Shown here piece after piece: positions 13,752 through 23,100 of a stretch of 29,066 bases of DNA; positions within the stretch are counted from its first letter, which is position 1, and each line of letters opens with the position of its first letter. Where the stretch lies: positions 1-29,066 of the forward strand of contig REEF01000732.1 of NCBI GenBank assembly GCA_007695205.1. Reading direction: 5' to 3'. A program made the translations under genes and the position numbers. Source of the stretch: Planctomycetaceae bacterium (lineage in GTDB: Bacteria > Planctomycetota > Planctomycetia > Pirellulales > Pirellulaceae). Under the pieces are notes generated by a model. That model saw nothing but the letters and a program-made list of their open reading frames with translations, was not told the DNA's origin and ran no database searches.

Positions 13752-15626
13752 CTATTCCAAGCTCTTGATGAATGCGATCAAAGCGTCGATCTCTTCTTCG
13801 CGGATCTGCCCCGCGTAGGTCGGCATCACGGGCCTGTAGCCAGCGCGGATGTCGGCCATCGGTTCCAAAATCGACTTGCGGATGTAGTTTTCGTCTACCA
13901 GGATTCGGCTGCCGTCGACCATCTCGTGCTGGGCGCCGAAGATTCCCTTGAAGGTGGGTCCGCTACGAGCCGAACCGTCGGTCGAGTGACATTGAGCACA
14001 TCCTTTTCGCTCGTAGACGATACGACCACCTTCCTCGGGAGTAACGCGATCCAGGAAACTGGCCGCGTCGGCCAACCATTTTTCGAATTCGCCCGAGGGA
14101 TGCACCACCACTCGAGCCAACATGGTCGAATGCTGCTCGCCGCAATACTCGGTGCAAAACAGGGTGTACTCGCCGACTCGAGTCGGATTGAACCAGGTCG
14201 TGGTGTACCGGTCGGGTAACACATCCATCTTGACGCGGAACGCGGGGATGAACAGGCTGTGAATCACGTCCTCGGACGACATCACCAGCCGGACCGGACG
14301 ATTCACCGGGAGATGTAGATCCGGGTCGCGGTGCCCGTTGGAATAGACGAATTCCCAGGTCCACTTTCGCGCCACCACGCGAATTTCGTAAGCGTTGCTG
14401 GGCGGCTGACGCATGTCCATGTAGGCGCCAAAGCCCCAGAGGAAGATCACGGCAACAATGATCGTCGGGATGACCGACCAGAGGATCTCCAGTCCGTTGT
14501 TGTGCGATGGAGATTCTTGTGCGTCATGGCCCTCGCGATGGCGGTATTTGATCAAAAAAAGAGTCATCACGCCGACGATGATCGCAAAAAAGAACATCGA
14601 TACCCACAGGATGAAGAAGAACAGCGTATCCACCGCTCCAGCGAAATCGGAAGCTCGTTCCGGGAAGAAAAAGTTGTTGCCGTACGCGGTCTGCGCCAAC
14701 GGCAGTGGGATCAAGGGCATCATCGAAGACGCCGATCCGGGTGATTGAACCCCGTCGCCGGATGTCTCGGAGGCCTTGTCGCCGGTCGCGGATGGCCGCT
14801 GAACCGCGTTCGCGGAGCGTCGGCTACGCAACCAGACGGGAACCAACCCGATGAACAAGACCAGCAGCGTCAGGCCAGCACCGAAACGCATCAAGCGCTG
14901 AGCCACCGGTGCGTAACGGCCCGTTGCGGAGTCCCAATCGAAACAAAACAGCAGGATGCGATCCATACTGGTCCCGATCTTTCCTTCTCCCGCTTCGATC
15001 AGCGAAAGCCGCAAAGTCGTGGGTTCGAAGTAGACGCCATCCACGTACCGCGATATCACGCCTTCAGGAGTGCAAAAGATCAACGAGGCAGTGTGGGCAT
15101 ATTCACCTTGTTCCGGGACGAACTTATATCGAAAACCGACAGCATCGGCCAATTTCTTGATGTTCGCCTGCTTGCCGACCCAAAAGTGCCAGCCGGACGC
15201 CGCTTCGGGCTTGCCATAGGCTTTGACGTACCGCTGGTGTGTCAGTCGCGCACGTTCGGGCGTCTCCGTCGGATCGATGCTCACGCTCAGTATCTCGAAG
15301 TCCTTACCCGGCATCAGTGCAACGTCCAACAAACCGTCGACCAGCCCATTGAGCTGCAGCATGCACAGCATCGGACAATCCGAGTAGTTCATGGTCAGGA
15401 TCACGGGGCGGTCCCGATAAAATAACTGGCCCAGCGTCACGTCCTCGCCGCGTTCATTGACAAACGCCAAATCAAGAGGCAAGGGTTCTCCCAGTCTTTC
15501 ATCAATTCCCACCTCAGAGATTTCGGCAGGCGCACGGTCGATCAGTTGAGCCGACCCCTGCGTTGCGAGAAGGGCGGCCATCACTGCGATAACGACGGAA
15601 CCTAAATTGAATTGTCCAGCGATCAT
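13752..15626 (-). CDS. Sco copper chaperone - CoxB (CuA subunit II) - cytochrome c fusion
   Basis: One 624-residue frame joins three parts. A signal peptide (about 1-26) leads a SCO1/SenC domain with copper-binding CPMLC (Cys84, Cys88) and His178, ending in a helix (about 247-266) followed by RSRR. A polar linker (about 271-301) leads to subunit II, with helices at about 334-360 and 380-400 and CuA ligands His456, Cys491, Glu493, Cys495, His499 and Met502. A C-terminal cytochrome c has CAQCH (543-547) and probable axial Met601, the caa3 pattern. Sco normally delivers copper to CuA, so chaperone and client are in one frame. The topology is awkward: a Sco helix going in, then two CoxB helices, would put CuA on the wrong side unless the product is cleaved, Met302/Met303 is used as a start, or a remnant signal acts as a helix. 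I see no strong ribosome site there. Confidence 0.93.
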   Translation of the reverse strand: MIAGQFNLGSVVIAVMAALLATQGSAQLIDRAPAEISEVGIDERLGEPLPLDLAFVNERGEDVTLGQLFYRDRPVILTMNYSDCPMLCMLQLNGLVDGLLDVALMPGKDFEILSVSIDPTETPERARLTHQRYVKAYGKPEAASGWHFWVGKQANIKKLADAVGFRYKFVPEQGEYAHTASLIFCTPEGVISRYVDGVYFEPTTLRLSLIEAGEGKIGTSMDRILLFCFDWDSATGRYAPVAQRLMRFGAGLTLLVLFIGLVPVWLRSRRSANAVQRPSATGDKASETSGDGVQSPGSASSMMPLIPLPLAQTAYGNNFFFPERASDFAGAVDTLFFFILWVSMFFFAIIVGVMTLFLIKYRHREGHDAQESPSHNNGLEILWSVIPTIIVAVIFLWGFGAYMDMRQPPSNAYEIRVVARKWTWEFVYSNGHRDPDLHLPVNRPVRLVMSSEDVIHSLFIPAFRVKMDVLPDRYTTTWFNPTRVGEYTLFCTEYCGEQHSTMLARVVVHPSGEFEKWLADAASFLDRVTPEEGGRIVYERKGCAQCHSTDGSARSGPTFKGIFGAQHEMVDGSRILVDENYIRKSILEPMADIRAGYRPVMPTYAGQIREEEIDALIAFIKSLE

Positions 15627-15630
15627 GATT

Positions 15631-15933
15631 TCACTCCTGCTCGGCCATGGCCTGCAGTTCGGCGACGACCTGCTCCATGGCCCGGTCGATGGGAATCGCT
15701 ACTTTGTTCTCTTTCCGATCCACCCAACCATACTGGGTCAGTTGGATTTGCTGCTCGGCGATCCGACTGTCACTCTCGATCGTCGGTGCCTCGATGACTT
15801 TCCGCTGAAAGTCACGCTCTGCAAAAGTATAGTACAGCACCTGCAAGCCGACGATCAGTGCAAATAATACGACGGTGCTGACGACGCCAAAATAAGCCAG
15901 CAAGGTCGTGTGGGTATCGTGATATCGTTCCAT
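15631..15933 (-). CDS. Small one-helix membrane protein of unknown function
   Basis: This 100-residue protein has a single membrane helix (about 10-37) near the N terminus and a mostly charged soluble tail that ends in a probable helix (IDRAMEQVVAELQAMAEQE). I do not recognise a named family. It starts 11 nt after the actF stop and ends 4 nt before the Sco-CoxB start, so it is certainly part of the operon. The position between complex III and the oxidase suggests a small supercomplex subunit, assembly factor or linker; that is inference from context alone. The motif YGWVDR in the tail is a candidate conserved feature for comparison with homologues. Confidence 0.75.
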   Translation of the reverse strand: MERYHDTHTTLLAYFGVVSTVVLFALIVGLQVLYYTFAERDFQRKVIEAPTIESDSRIAEQQIQLTQYGWVDRKENKVAIPIDRAMEQVVAELQAMAEQE

Positions 15934-15944
15934 GGTCCTGAGCC

Positions 15945-17171
15945 CTATAGATTCTTGAATGCCAGAGATTCGGCCAGACGCGGATCCCGCACCGCGATCA
16001 ATGCATGATCACCCGTCGCCCACAAGACCGTGCTGGCATAGAGGCAGCCGAGACCGATCAGGCAGCAGAGATCCACCAGCCCGAACGAGGGTCCAGCGCC
16101 CTTCGAAAGCTGGGGCATGATCAGCCAATACAGGTCCAACCAGTGCATCACCAGTAACCAGGCCGACCATCCGGCCAGCAACATGCGGTTCCGCCGAACG
16201 TGTCGCGACATCAGCCCCGCGAACGGCAACAGGAAATGGCCAACCAGCAGGATCAGCGAGATCCCTAACCAGCCGCCGGTCTGCCGAACCAGAAACCATT
16301 GAGTTTCTTCGGGGATGTTGGCATACCAGATCAGCATGTACTGCGAGAACGCGATATAACCCCAGAAAAACACGAACCCGAACAGCAACTTACCCAGATC
16401 ATGATAGTGTTCGACCGTGATCGACTCTTTCAACAGGCCTCGATGCTGCAGGAACTGGGCGGCCAGGATCAAGGCAGCGATGGCTCCCATGACCGCGCCC
16501 CCGAAGAAATAGATCCCAAAGATGGTGCTGAACCAGTGAGCATCCAGCGACATCATCCAGTCGAACGAGGCGAAGGTGACCGTGAACCCATACAGGATCA
16601 ACGCGGGCCCGCTCCACTTTTGCATCCGCAACGTCAGTTCCTTATCGCCGGACCGATCTTGCAAGCGGGAATTGCGGTAATAGTAGCTGCCCAGCCAAGC
16701 CCACACGGCCAGATAGATGGCGGCACGGACGGTGAAGAACCCAGCGTTTAGGTAGGGTACTTTCTCCTGAATCAGCGGATCGTTCCGCACGATTTCCGGG
16801 TCGTTCCAGTGGAACAGCATCCCGCCACCAAACAGCAGGAACCCCAGGATGGGCAGGAACATCAACGCCCAACAGGGCAGCGTCGCGCCCAAAATTTCCG
16901 CCAAGCGACGCCAGACCACGTTCCAACCGGCGCGTGTCAAATGGCTGACCAGCACCAGGCACAGGGCGCCCAATCCCAGGCTGAGGAAATAGGTGTAGCT
17001 GACCAGGTAGGTGAAGGCAAAACGCCTCAGGCCCTCGGCTTCGAACAGGCTGAAGATCACGCCCAGCAGCAGGCCAACGACACCGATGGCCCCCAGCAGA
17101 CGAACGGCTCGCTGGCGTTCTTCGCCGAAGTGATACAAGTCGCGTAATTCCGCGTGTGGTTTGGCTGTCAT
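15945..17171 (-). CDS. actF: Alternative complex III subunit ActF
   Basis: This 408-residue integral membrane protein has about ten hydrophobic helices and belongs to the NrfD-like fold shared with ActC. In the complex it is a membrane subunit proposed to take part in proton translocation. Characteristic stretches include FASFDWMMSLDAHWFSTIFG and FWGYIAFSQYMLIWYANIPEE, which are typical of ActF. An in-frame extension upstream to 17573 exists but overlaps the ActDE gene and lacks any resemblance to the family; the ATG at 17171 gives a 23-nt gap after actDE. The next gene starts 11 nt downstream. Confidence 0.94.
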   Translation of the reverse strand: MTAKPHAELRDLYHFGEERQRAVRLLGAIGVVGLLLGVIFSLFEAEGLRRFAFTYLVSYTYFLSLGLGALCLVLVSHLTRAGWNVVWRRLAEILGATLPCWALMFLPILGFLLFGGGMLFHWNDPEIVRNDPLIQEKVPYLNAGFFTVRAAIYLAVWAWLGSYYYRNSRLQDRSGDKELTLRMQKWSGPALILYGFTVTFASFDWMMSLDAHWFSTIFGIYFFGGAVMGAIAALILAAQFLQHRGLLKESITVEHYHDLGKLLFGFVFFWGYIAFSQYMLIWYANIPEETQWFLVRQTGGWLGISLILLVGHFLLPFAGLMSRHVRRNRMLLAGWSAWLLVMHWLDLYWLIMPQLSKGAGPSFGLVDLCCLIGLGCLYASTVLWATGDHALIAVRDPRLAESLAFKNL

Positions 17172-17194
17172 GGGAATGCTTCGTCTTACGGAGG

Positions 17195-18616
17195 TTACAG
17201 GTCTCGCAGGGTCTCGAGCAGGTCGGATGGCACATCCGCCGGACTGGCGTTGCGGCTGCGCTGCAAGGCTCGGATATACAGGACGATGGCCCAACGATCC
17301 TCGACGATCAATTGATCGCCGTATCCGGGCATCGAGCGGACTCCATGAGTCACGGTGTGGTACAGTTGGCCCACAGGTTGTTCCAGCACCGAATCGACAT
17401 GCAGCGACAGGGGCGGAATCCAGGTACCCTGTTCCAACTCCAAAGCTCGCCGACTGACAAGGCCGCTGCCATCGCCGCCCAATCCATGGCAGGCCGAGCA
17501 ATAGATATCGTACCGCTGTCGGCCGCGAACCATCAATTCGCGCGTCACCGGCAAGGGGAACGAAGTGACCCAAGCGGGCTGGGGCTCGTCGTCCTCGGCC
17601 GCCATCGGCGCATCGGCCGTGTCTTCCGGGTCCGTCGGATCCGGCGCAGCATCCGGCGCATCCTCCTCAGCAATCTCTTCCTCTTCCGCTGCTTCCTCTG
17701 CCGGCCCTGACGTGGAGGTCAGCATCGTACCGGTCTGGCTGCTGAGCCGCATGGCGGTTTGCTGATCGGGATCGATGCCACGATACAATCGATCATCGTC
17801 CTGCAGGCTGCCGCGCGGCACGGTGCCCGGCACCGGCGGCCGACTGGCTCGCCGATCCGCAAACAGGTTGGTCGGAGCTGGCGCTTGCGCCTTGTAGCCG
17901 GGCGTGTAATCCATATCGGGAAACGTGTCGAATCTTGGCTTTTCGGATTTCGTCACCCTGGCTCGCGCGATCAGCGCCGGCGGGATCAGGGCCATGCAGC
18001 CCATCAACACCAGCACAGGCAGCACGAATTTCGGCATCGGGCTGGGGCTCGTATCGGCTTCACACGCCTCGACGCCAAGCGGTTGCAGCGACTCGAGCAA
18101 CGAACGCGTCGGTGCCAAGTCAAATTTGGGATCGGTCGCCTCGATCATCAGGAAAAACCGGTCGGTGGTCGCCCGCAGAAAACCGGGCTTGCGGAACAGA
18201 GGATTCGCCAGTCGGGGCAGCCCGTTCAGCACGAGCATGCCGAGAAATGTCGCGACTCCGGCCCCCAGGATCGTCAACTCGAACGATACGGGGATGGTTG
18301 CCGGAAGACTGAAAAACGGCTTGCCGCTAACCATGATGGGATAGTCGATGGAATTGGCCCACAACTCGCCGAACAGACCTGCGAGCCCGCCGAACATCCC
18401 CACCAGCAGAGCCAGCCACGGCAATCCGGTGGGGCGGATCCCCATTGCTTCATCCATGCCGTGGATGGGGAACGGACTGAATGCATCGGTCTTCAAGTAC
18501 CCAGCTCCGCGCACCCGTTCGGCAGCGGCCAGCAACGCATCGGGCGAATCGAACTCGGCCAACAGGCCGATGACCTTCGTCTGCGGTGTGATTTGAGGAT
18601 CTTGTGCTTGCGTCAT
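17195..18616 (-). CDS. actDE: ActD-ActE fusion: DUF3341 membrane subunit joined to a monoheme cytochrome c
   Basis: This is a 473-residue protein. Residues 1-190 match ActD (DUF3341), with two helices (about 66-86 and 113-134). A third hydrophobic stretch starting at MPKFVLPVLVLMGC (194-207) looks like the former signal sequence of a separate ActE and now serves as a helix to the periplasm. Then comes the ActE pattern (LFADRRASRPPVPGTV, 251-265) and cytochrome c with CSACH (373-377) and probable axial Met429. Between them lies a very acidic, alanine- and proline-rich insert (about 305-346). In characterised complexes ActD and ActE are separate proteins. The fused topology is consistent: ActD ends inside, the third helix crosses, and the heme is outside. 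The ATG overlaps the actC stop (ATGA). Confidence 0.92.
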   Translation of the reverse strand: MTQAQDPQITPQTKVIGLLAEFDSPDALLAAAERVRGAGYLKTDAFSPFPIHGMDEAMGIRPTGLPWLALLVGMFGGLAGLFGELWANSIDYPIMVSGKPFFSLPATIPVSFELTILGAGVATFLGMLVLNGLPRLANPLFRKPGFLRATTDRFFLMIEATDPKFDLAPTRSLLESLQPLGVEACEADTSPSPMPKFVLPVLVLMGCMALIPPALIARARVTKSEKPRFDTFPDMDYTPGYKAQAPAPTNLFADRRASRPPVPGTVPRGSLQDDDRLYRGIDPDQQTAMRLSSQTGTMLTSTSGPAEEAAEEEEIAEEDAPDAAPDPTDPEDTADAPMAAEDDEPQPAWVTSFPLPVTRELMVRGRQRYDIYCSACHGLGGDGSGLVSRRALELEQGTWIPPLSLHVDSVLEQPVGQLYHTVTHGVRSMPGYGDQLIVEDRWAIVLYIRALQRSRNASPADVPSDLLETLRDL

Positions 18617-20031
18617 GACTCGTGACTCGACTCCCCACTCTTATGCCGCTCGTGCGCCATCACGGCCTTGACCTCCGCGATGGCTACCATGGGCATGAAA
18701 CGAATGAACAGCAAAAACAGCGTGAAAAACAATCCGAAACTGCCGACGAACATCCCGATGTCCACCCAGGTCGGCGTGAAGTAGGCCCAACTGGACGGCA
18801 GGAAGTCGCGGCTGAGCGACGTGATGACGATCACAAAACGCTCGAACCACATCCCGATGTTCGCGAAGATCGAGACGACGAACATGATCCAGGGCGTGGT
18901 CCGGAACTTCTTGAACCAGAACAACTGCGGTGTGATCACGTTGCAGGCGATCATGGTCCAATAGGCCCAAGCGTACGGACCAAAGGCACGATTGATGAAC
19001 GCAAAACGTTCGTACGGGTTACCCCCGTACCAAGCGATGAAGAACTCGATCAGGTAGGCGTAACCCACCATCGTTCCCGTCGCCAGAATGAATTTGGTGA
19101 TGTTGTCCAAGTGCCGGACCGTGATCACGTCCTTTAGCCCAAACAGCTCGCGAGACGGGACCAGCAGCGTGATGACCATCGAAAAACCGCTGAACACGGC
19201 ACCCGCCACAAAATAAGGCGGGAAAATGGTCGTGTGCCAACCCGGCAGTTGCGAACCGGCAAAGTCGAAACTGACCACCGAGTGAACGCTCAATACCAGC
19301 GGCGTCGCCAAGGCGGCCAACAGAATATAAGCCCTCTCGTAGCGTGACCAGTGCCGCGCCGACCCGGTCCAGCCCAGAGCCAAGACGCCGTAGACCACCT
19401 GGCGCCAACGCTCCTTGGCCCGGTCGCGCAGGGTGGCCAGATCGGGAATCATCCCCATGTACCAGAACAACGCCGAGATGGTGGCGTACGTCGAAACGGC
19501 AACTACGTCCCACAGCAGGGGACTGAGGAAGTTTGGCCACATCGCCAGATGCGTGCTGGGATACGGTGCCAGCCAGTAAGCGGCCCACACGCGACCGACG
19601 TGAATTCCCGGGAAGATCCCCGCACAGACCACGGCAAAGATCGTCATGGCTTCGGCGAACCGGTTGATGCTGGTCCGCCACTGCTGGCGGAACACACACA
19701 GGATGGCCGAGATCAACGTCCCCGCGTGACCGATCCCGACCCAGAATACGAAGTTCACAATCGGCCAACCCCAGAAGACCGGGTGGTTGTTGCCCCAGAC
19801 GCCGACGCCCGTAAAGATCAAATGCCCGATCAAGCCGAACAGCATGATCGTCAAAGAGGACGAGATCCCGAAACAGATGAACCAGGCCATCGAGGGCCAC
19901 TGGCGTTCGGGGATCTTACAGATGGTGTCGGTCAACGACGCATAGTCTTGGCCGCCGAGCACCAGGGGGGCGCGGTTTCCCGGATCTTCGAACGTATTGT
20001 CAACGACGGTGGTAGTGAGCGTGCCTGCCAT
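18613..20031 (-). CDS. actC: Alternative complex III subunit ActC (NrfD-like quinol-binding membrane subunit)
   Basis: This 472-residue protein has about ten membrane helices of the NrfD/PsrC type and is the subunit expected to bind menaquinol next to the ActB iron-sulfur arm. Recognisable stretches are FVFWVGIGHAGTLISAIL and FPGIHVGRVWAAYW, which are conserved in ActC proteins. It is preceded by a 79-nt gap after actB that contains a hairpin, the largest gap in the operon, and is coupled to actDE by an ATGA overlap at 18613-18616. Confidence 0.95.
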   Translation of the reverse strand: MAGTLTTTVVDNTFEDPGNRAPLVLGGQDYASLTDTICKIPERQWPSMAWFICFGISSSLTIMLFGLIGHLIFTGVGVWGNNHPVFWGWPIVNFVFWVGIGHAGTLISAILCVFRQQWRTSINRFAEAMTIFAVVCAGIFPGIHVGRVWAAYWLAPYPSTHLAMWPNFLSPLLWDVVAVSTYATISALFWYMGMIPDLATLRDRAKERWRQVVYGVLALGWTGSARHWSRYERAYILLAALATPLVLSVHSVVSFDFAGSQLPGWHTTIFPPYFVAGAVFSGFSMVITLLVPSRELFGLKDVITVRHLDNITKFILATGTMVGYAYLIEFFIAWYGGNPYERFAFINRAFGPYAWAYWTMIACNVITPQLFWFKKFRTTPWIMFVVSIFANIGMWFERFVIVITSLSRDFLPSSWAYFTPTWVDIGMFVGSFGLFFTLFLLFIRFMPMVAIAEVKAVMAHERHKSGESSHES

Positions 20032-20065
20032 GTTTTCCGTTGTATCTCAAATCGTGGCTGGGAAC

Positions 20066-20085
20066 CGCGGACCTGGGGGCCCGCG
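20066..20085 (-). other. Hairpin between actB and actC
   Basis: In the transcript CGCGGGCC pairs with GGTCCGCG, including one G-U pair, around a 4-nt CCCA loop. It stands in the 79-nt actB-actC gap. A T-run (GATTTTTGAC) lies before, not after, the stem, so it is not an intrinsic terminator. It might be an mRNA processing or stability element that sets unequal subunit amounts. Confidence 0.55.
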
Positions 20086-20110
20086 TGTCAAAAATCGCTG
20101 GGGTGCAAAC

Positions 20111-23100
20111 TTACGTGTGTCCTTGCTCGCCTGCGTGGTGCGGATGACCCGGGTGTTCAGGATGCGGCTTTGCAAGCGCAGGATGCGGGTTCCGAATCCG
20201 TGCCAGATAGTTCGTTCGCGGTTTGATATTCAATTCTGCCAGGACCGCGTAGGCTCGCGGACTGGCGTGCGCTTCGGCCACCCGGCTGCCCGATTCGTTC
20301 AAGTCCCCGAACTCGATCGCCTGCGTCGGACAGGCCTGCTGGCAAGCGGTCATGATCTCGCCGTCCTGCAGCGTGCGCCGCTGAGCCTTGGCGTCGATCT
20401 TGCCGTTCTGGATCCGCTGGACGCAATACGTACACTTCTCCATCACGCCCCGCGACCGAACCGTGACTTCCGGGTTCACCGACAACTGGACCAATTCGCG
20501 GCCCGGCATGTGGAGCGGTTTGGTGTAGTCGAAATAATTGAACCGTCGCACCTTGTACGGACAGTTGTTGCCGCAATATCTCGTCCCGATGCAACGGTTG
20601 TAAACCATGTCGTTCAGGCCTTCGTCGCTGTGGACCGTCGCGGCCACCGGACAGACCTGCTCGCAAGGCGCCAATTCGCAGTGCTGGCACGTCACGGGCT
20701 GATGCACGGCCTGGGGGTCGTCCAGATCGCCGCTGAAATACCGATCGATGCGGATCCAATGCATCTCGCGGCTGCGGCTGACCTGTTCCTTGCCCACCAC
20801 CGGGACGTTGTTCTCCGATTGACAGGCCAGCATGCAGGCGTTGCAGCCGATGCACTTGTTCAGATCGATGGACATGCCCCACGCATGGCCATCGTAGCTG
20901 AATTCCGTCCATAACGACTTCAGCGGCGGATGGTGTACCACGTGCTGAGCAAAATCCGGATGCTCCCGGTACTCGTCCAGTTCGGCTTCTCGGATCAAGA
21001 TGCCGATTCGCCGCCTCGTCTCGTCCATGCCCACCCGATCGATGGCGTGATGATCCTGAGTGGTCGCCAGCGGATAGGACTGACCGGTCCCGGTAACCGA
21101 GACGCCCGTGCGGATGAAGGGCGAATCGCTGGTCCGAAGTTGGTTGGCGTTCACGCCGACCGGCGCGATGCCTGCCAACGGGTCGCCGCCCACCATGCCC
21201 GCCGCCGTGCGACCGTATCCCAACGCGACGCCGATCGAACCCTCGGCCTGGCCGGGCAATACAAATGCGGGGATCTGCAAGGATTGCTCGCCCGCCGTGA
21301 TCCGAATCAACTCGCCGTGCTCGATGCCCAGTCGCTCCGCCGTCCGAGGACTGACCAAAGCCGCGTTGTCCCAGGTCAATTTGCTCAGGAAGCGGGGCGT
21401 CTCCTGCAGCCAGCCGTTGTTGGCAAACCGTCCATCGTAGACCGCCGCATCGGTACAGAACACGACCTCCAACTGGTCCGCTTCGCTCGGAGTCGAATCA
21501 GCCGGTTCCGTGACCTCGACCGGCTGGACTTCCACAGGCGGCAAACCACTACCTTCCAGATAGCCATCATGTAGCAGACGACGCCAATCCGCCTGGGTCA
21601 ACGGGGACCCGCCCCAACGGGCATCGATTGCCTGACGGACAATCCTCTGCGGCTCGCGGCGATCACCACACATGCGTGCCAGCAGCTCCAGCGCCGAGCG
21701 GCCATGGCACAGGGGTTCGATCAGCGGCTGAGTCACGCTGACCGTCCCGTCCCACGCCCGAACATCGCCCCACGACTCGAAAGCGTGCGCGCCGGGCAGG
21801 TACCAATCGCACAGCCGCGACGTCTCGTTCTGATCGACACTCAAATGGATCGTGGTGTCCACCGCCGACAAAGCTGACTCGATATCCAGATCCGCAGGCG
21901 CGTCGTAAACCGGATTGCCACCCAGGATGACCAAGGACCGAACCTTGCCGCTCGACACATCGCTGACCAGCGTTTTCAGGTCGTCATACGACGGCAGCGG
22001 ATCTTCCAGGAACGTGATCGTCTTGCCGACATTACCCAGCCGTGCGTTCAGCCGATATACCCTGGCATGCACCTCGGGCGGTTGCCGCCACCCGGCGACC
22101 ACCACCGAACGCCCGGCATGACGCAACAGATCGTCGGCGATCGCCCGCAAGATGCGGTCTCGTTTTGCCGCCGAGGCGTCCACCGCTACCTGCCCCGTCT
22201 CCGCGTGCTGCTCGACCAATCGCTCGATCTCGCCCAACACGGCACCGATCTCGCTGGACTTGACCGCCAACCGATGATCGGCACTCGCCCCGGTCACCGT
22301 GAATTGGCTCTCGACCGCATACAACCGATTCATGGACGGTCCGTCCGGATCGCGACCAGCAGCGAAATCCAGAGCCAACGATAACGCATCCGGATCGTCG
22401 GTCAGTAGATCCGCGTCCAGCGCCACGATCACCTGCGCCTGGTCCAGCGACAATCGAGCTCGACACGGCTGGCCCCAAGCGGATTGAGCGCCTTTTACCG
22501 GATTGGACCTCGGCACCGACGTGTGCTGGTAGATCTTCGCCGCCGGGAACTCCTGCTGCAGCCGGTCCAACATGGAAGTCAACGAGATCGACGGAGTCGG
22601 TTCGACCAGCACGGCCAGGCCCTCGCCGCCCGCCGTTTTCCAATCTCGCAATCGGCCGTCCAGCACATCGTCAAAATCGGTCCAGGTCCTGACCCGAGCC
22701 TGCTGGCCCTCGCGCTGAACCAATTGGGTGCCTCGATCCGGATCGTACATACCCAGGATGCAGGCCTGAGCCCAGGCGTCGGTGCCACGCTGTCCCGCCG
22801 GATGGTCGGCATTGCCCTCGACCTTCAAAGGCCGACCGTCGAAACAGGTCATCAGCAGATGCCGCACGCCACCAGCCAGCTCGATCGACGTCGCATATTT
22901 CTGCGGCTTGCCCGGGATGCGATCCACAGGTCGGGCTGACAAGGCCACCAGCTTGTCCTGCTGGTAGCGGCAGCCAGCAACCCCGGCCAACGCCAAAGAA
23001 GCTCCCATAAGCTGGAGCCAGCGCCGCCGCGAGACGCCCGCAGGGAACTCCGACGCCGCCTGGGGAAACTCCCGGTGCAACATCTCTTCGAACTCGGGCG

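Noticed and set aside
15945..17573. ActF with a 134-residue N-terminal extension
   Set aside because: The extension overlaps the ActDE cytochrome region on the same strand and lacks family resemblance; the ATG at 17171 fits the operon spacing.
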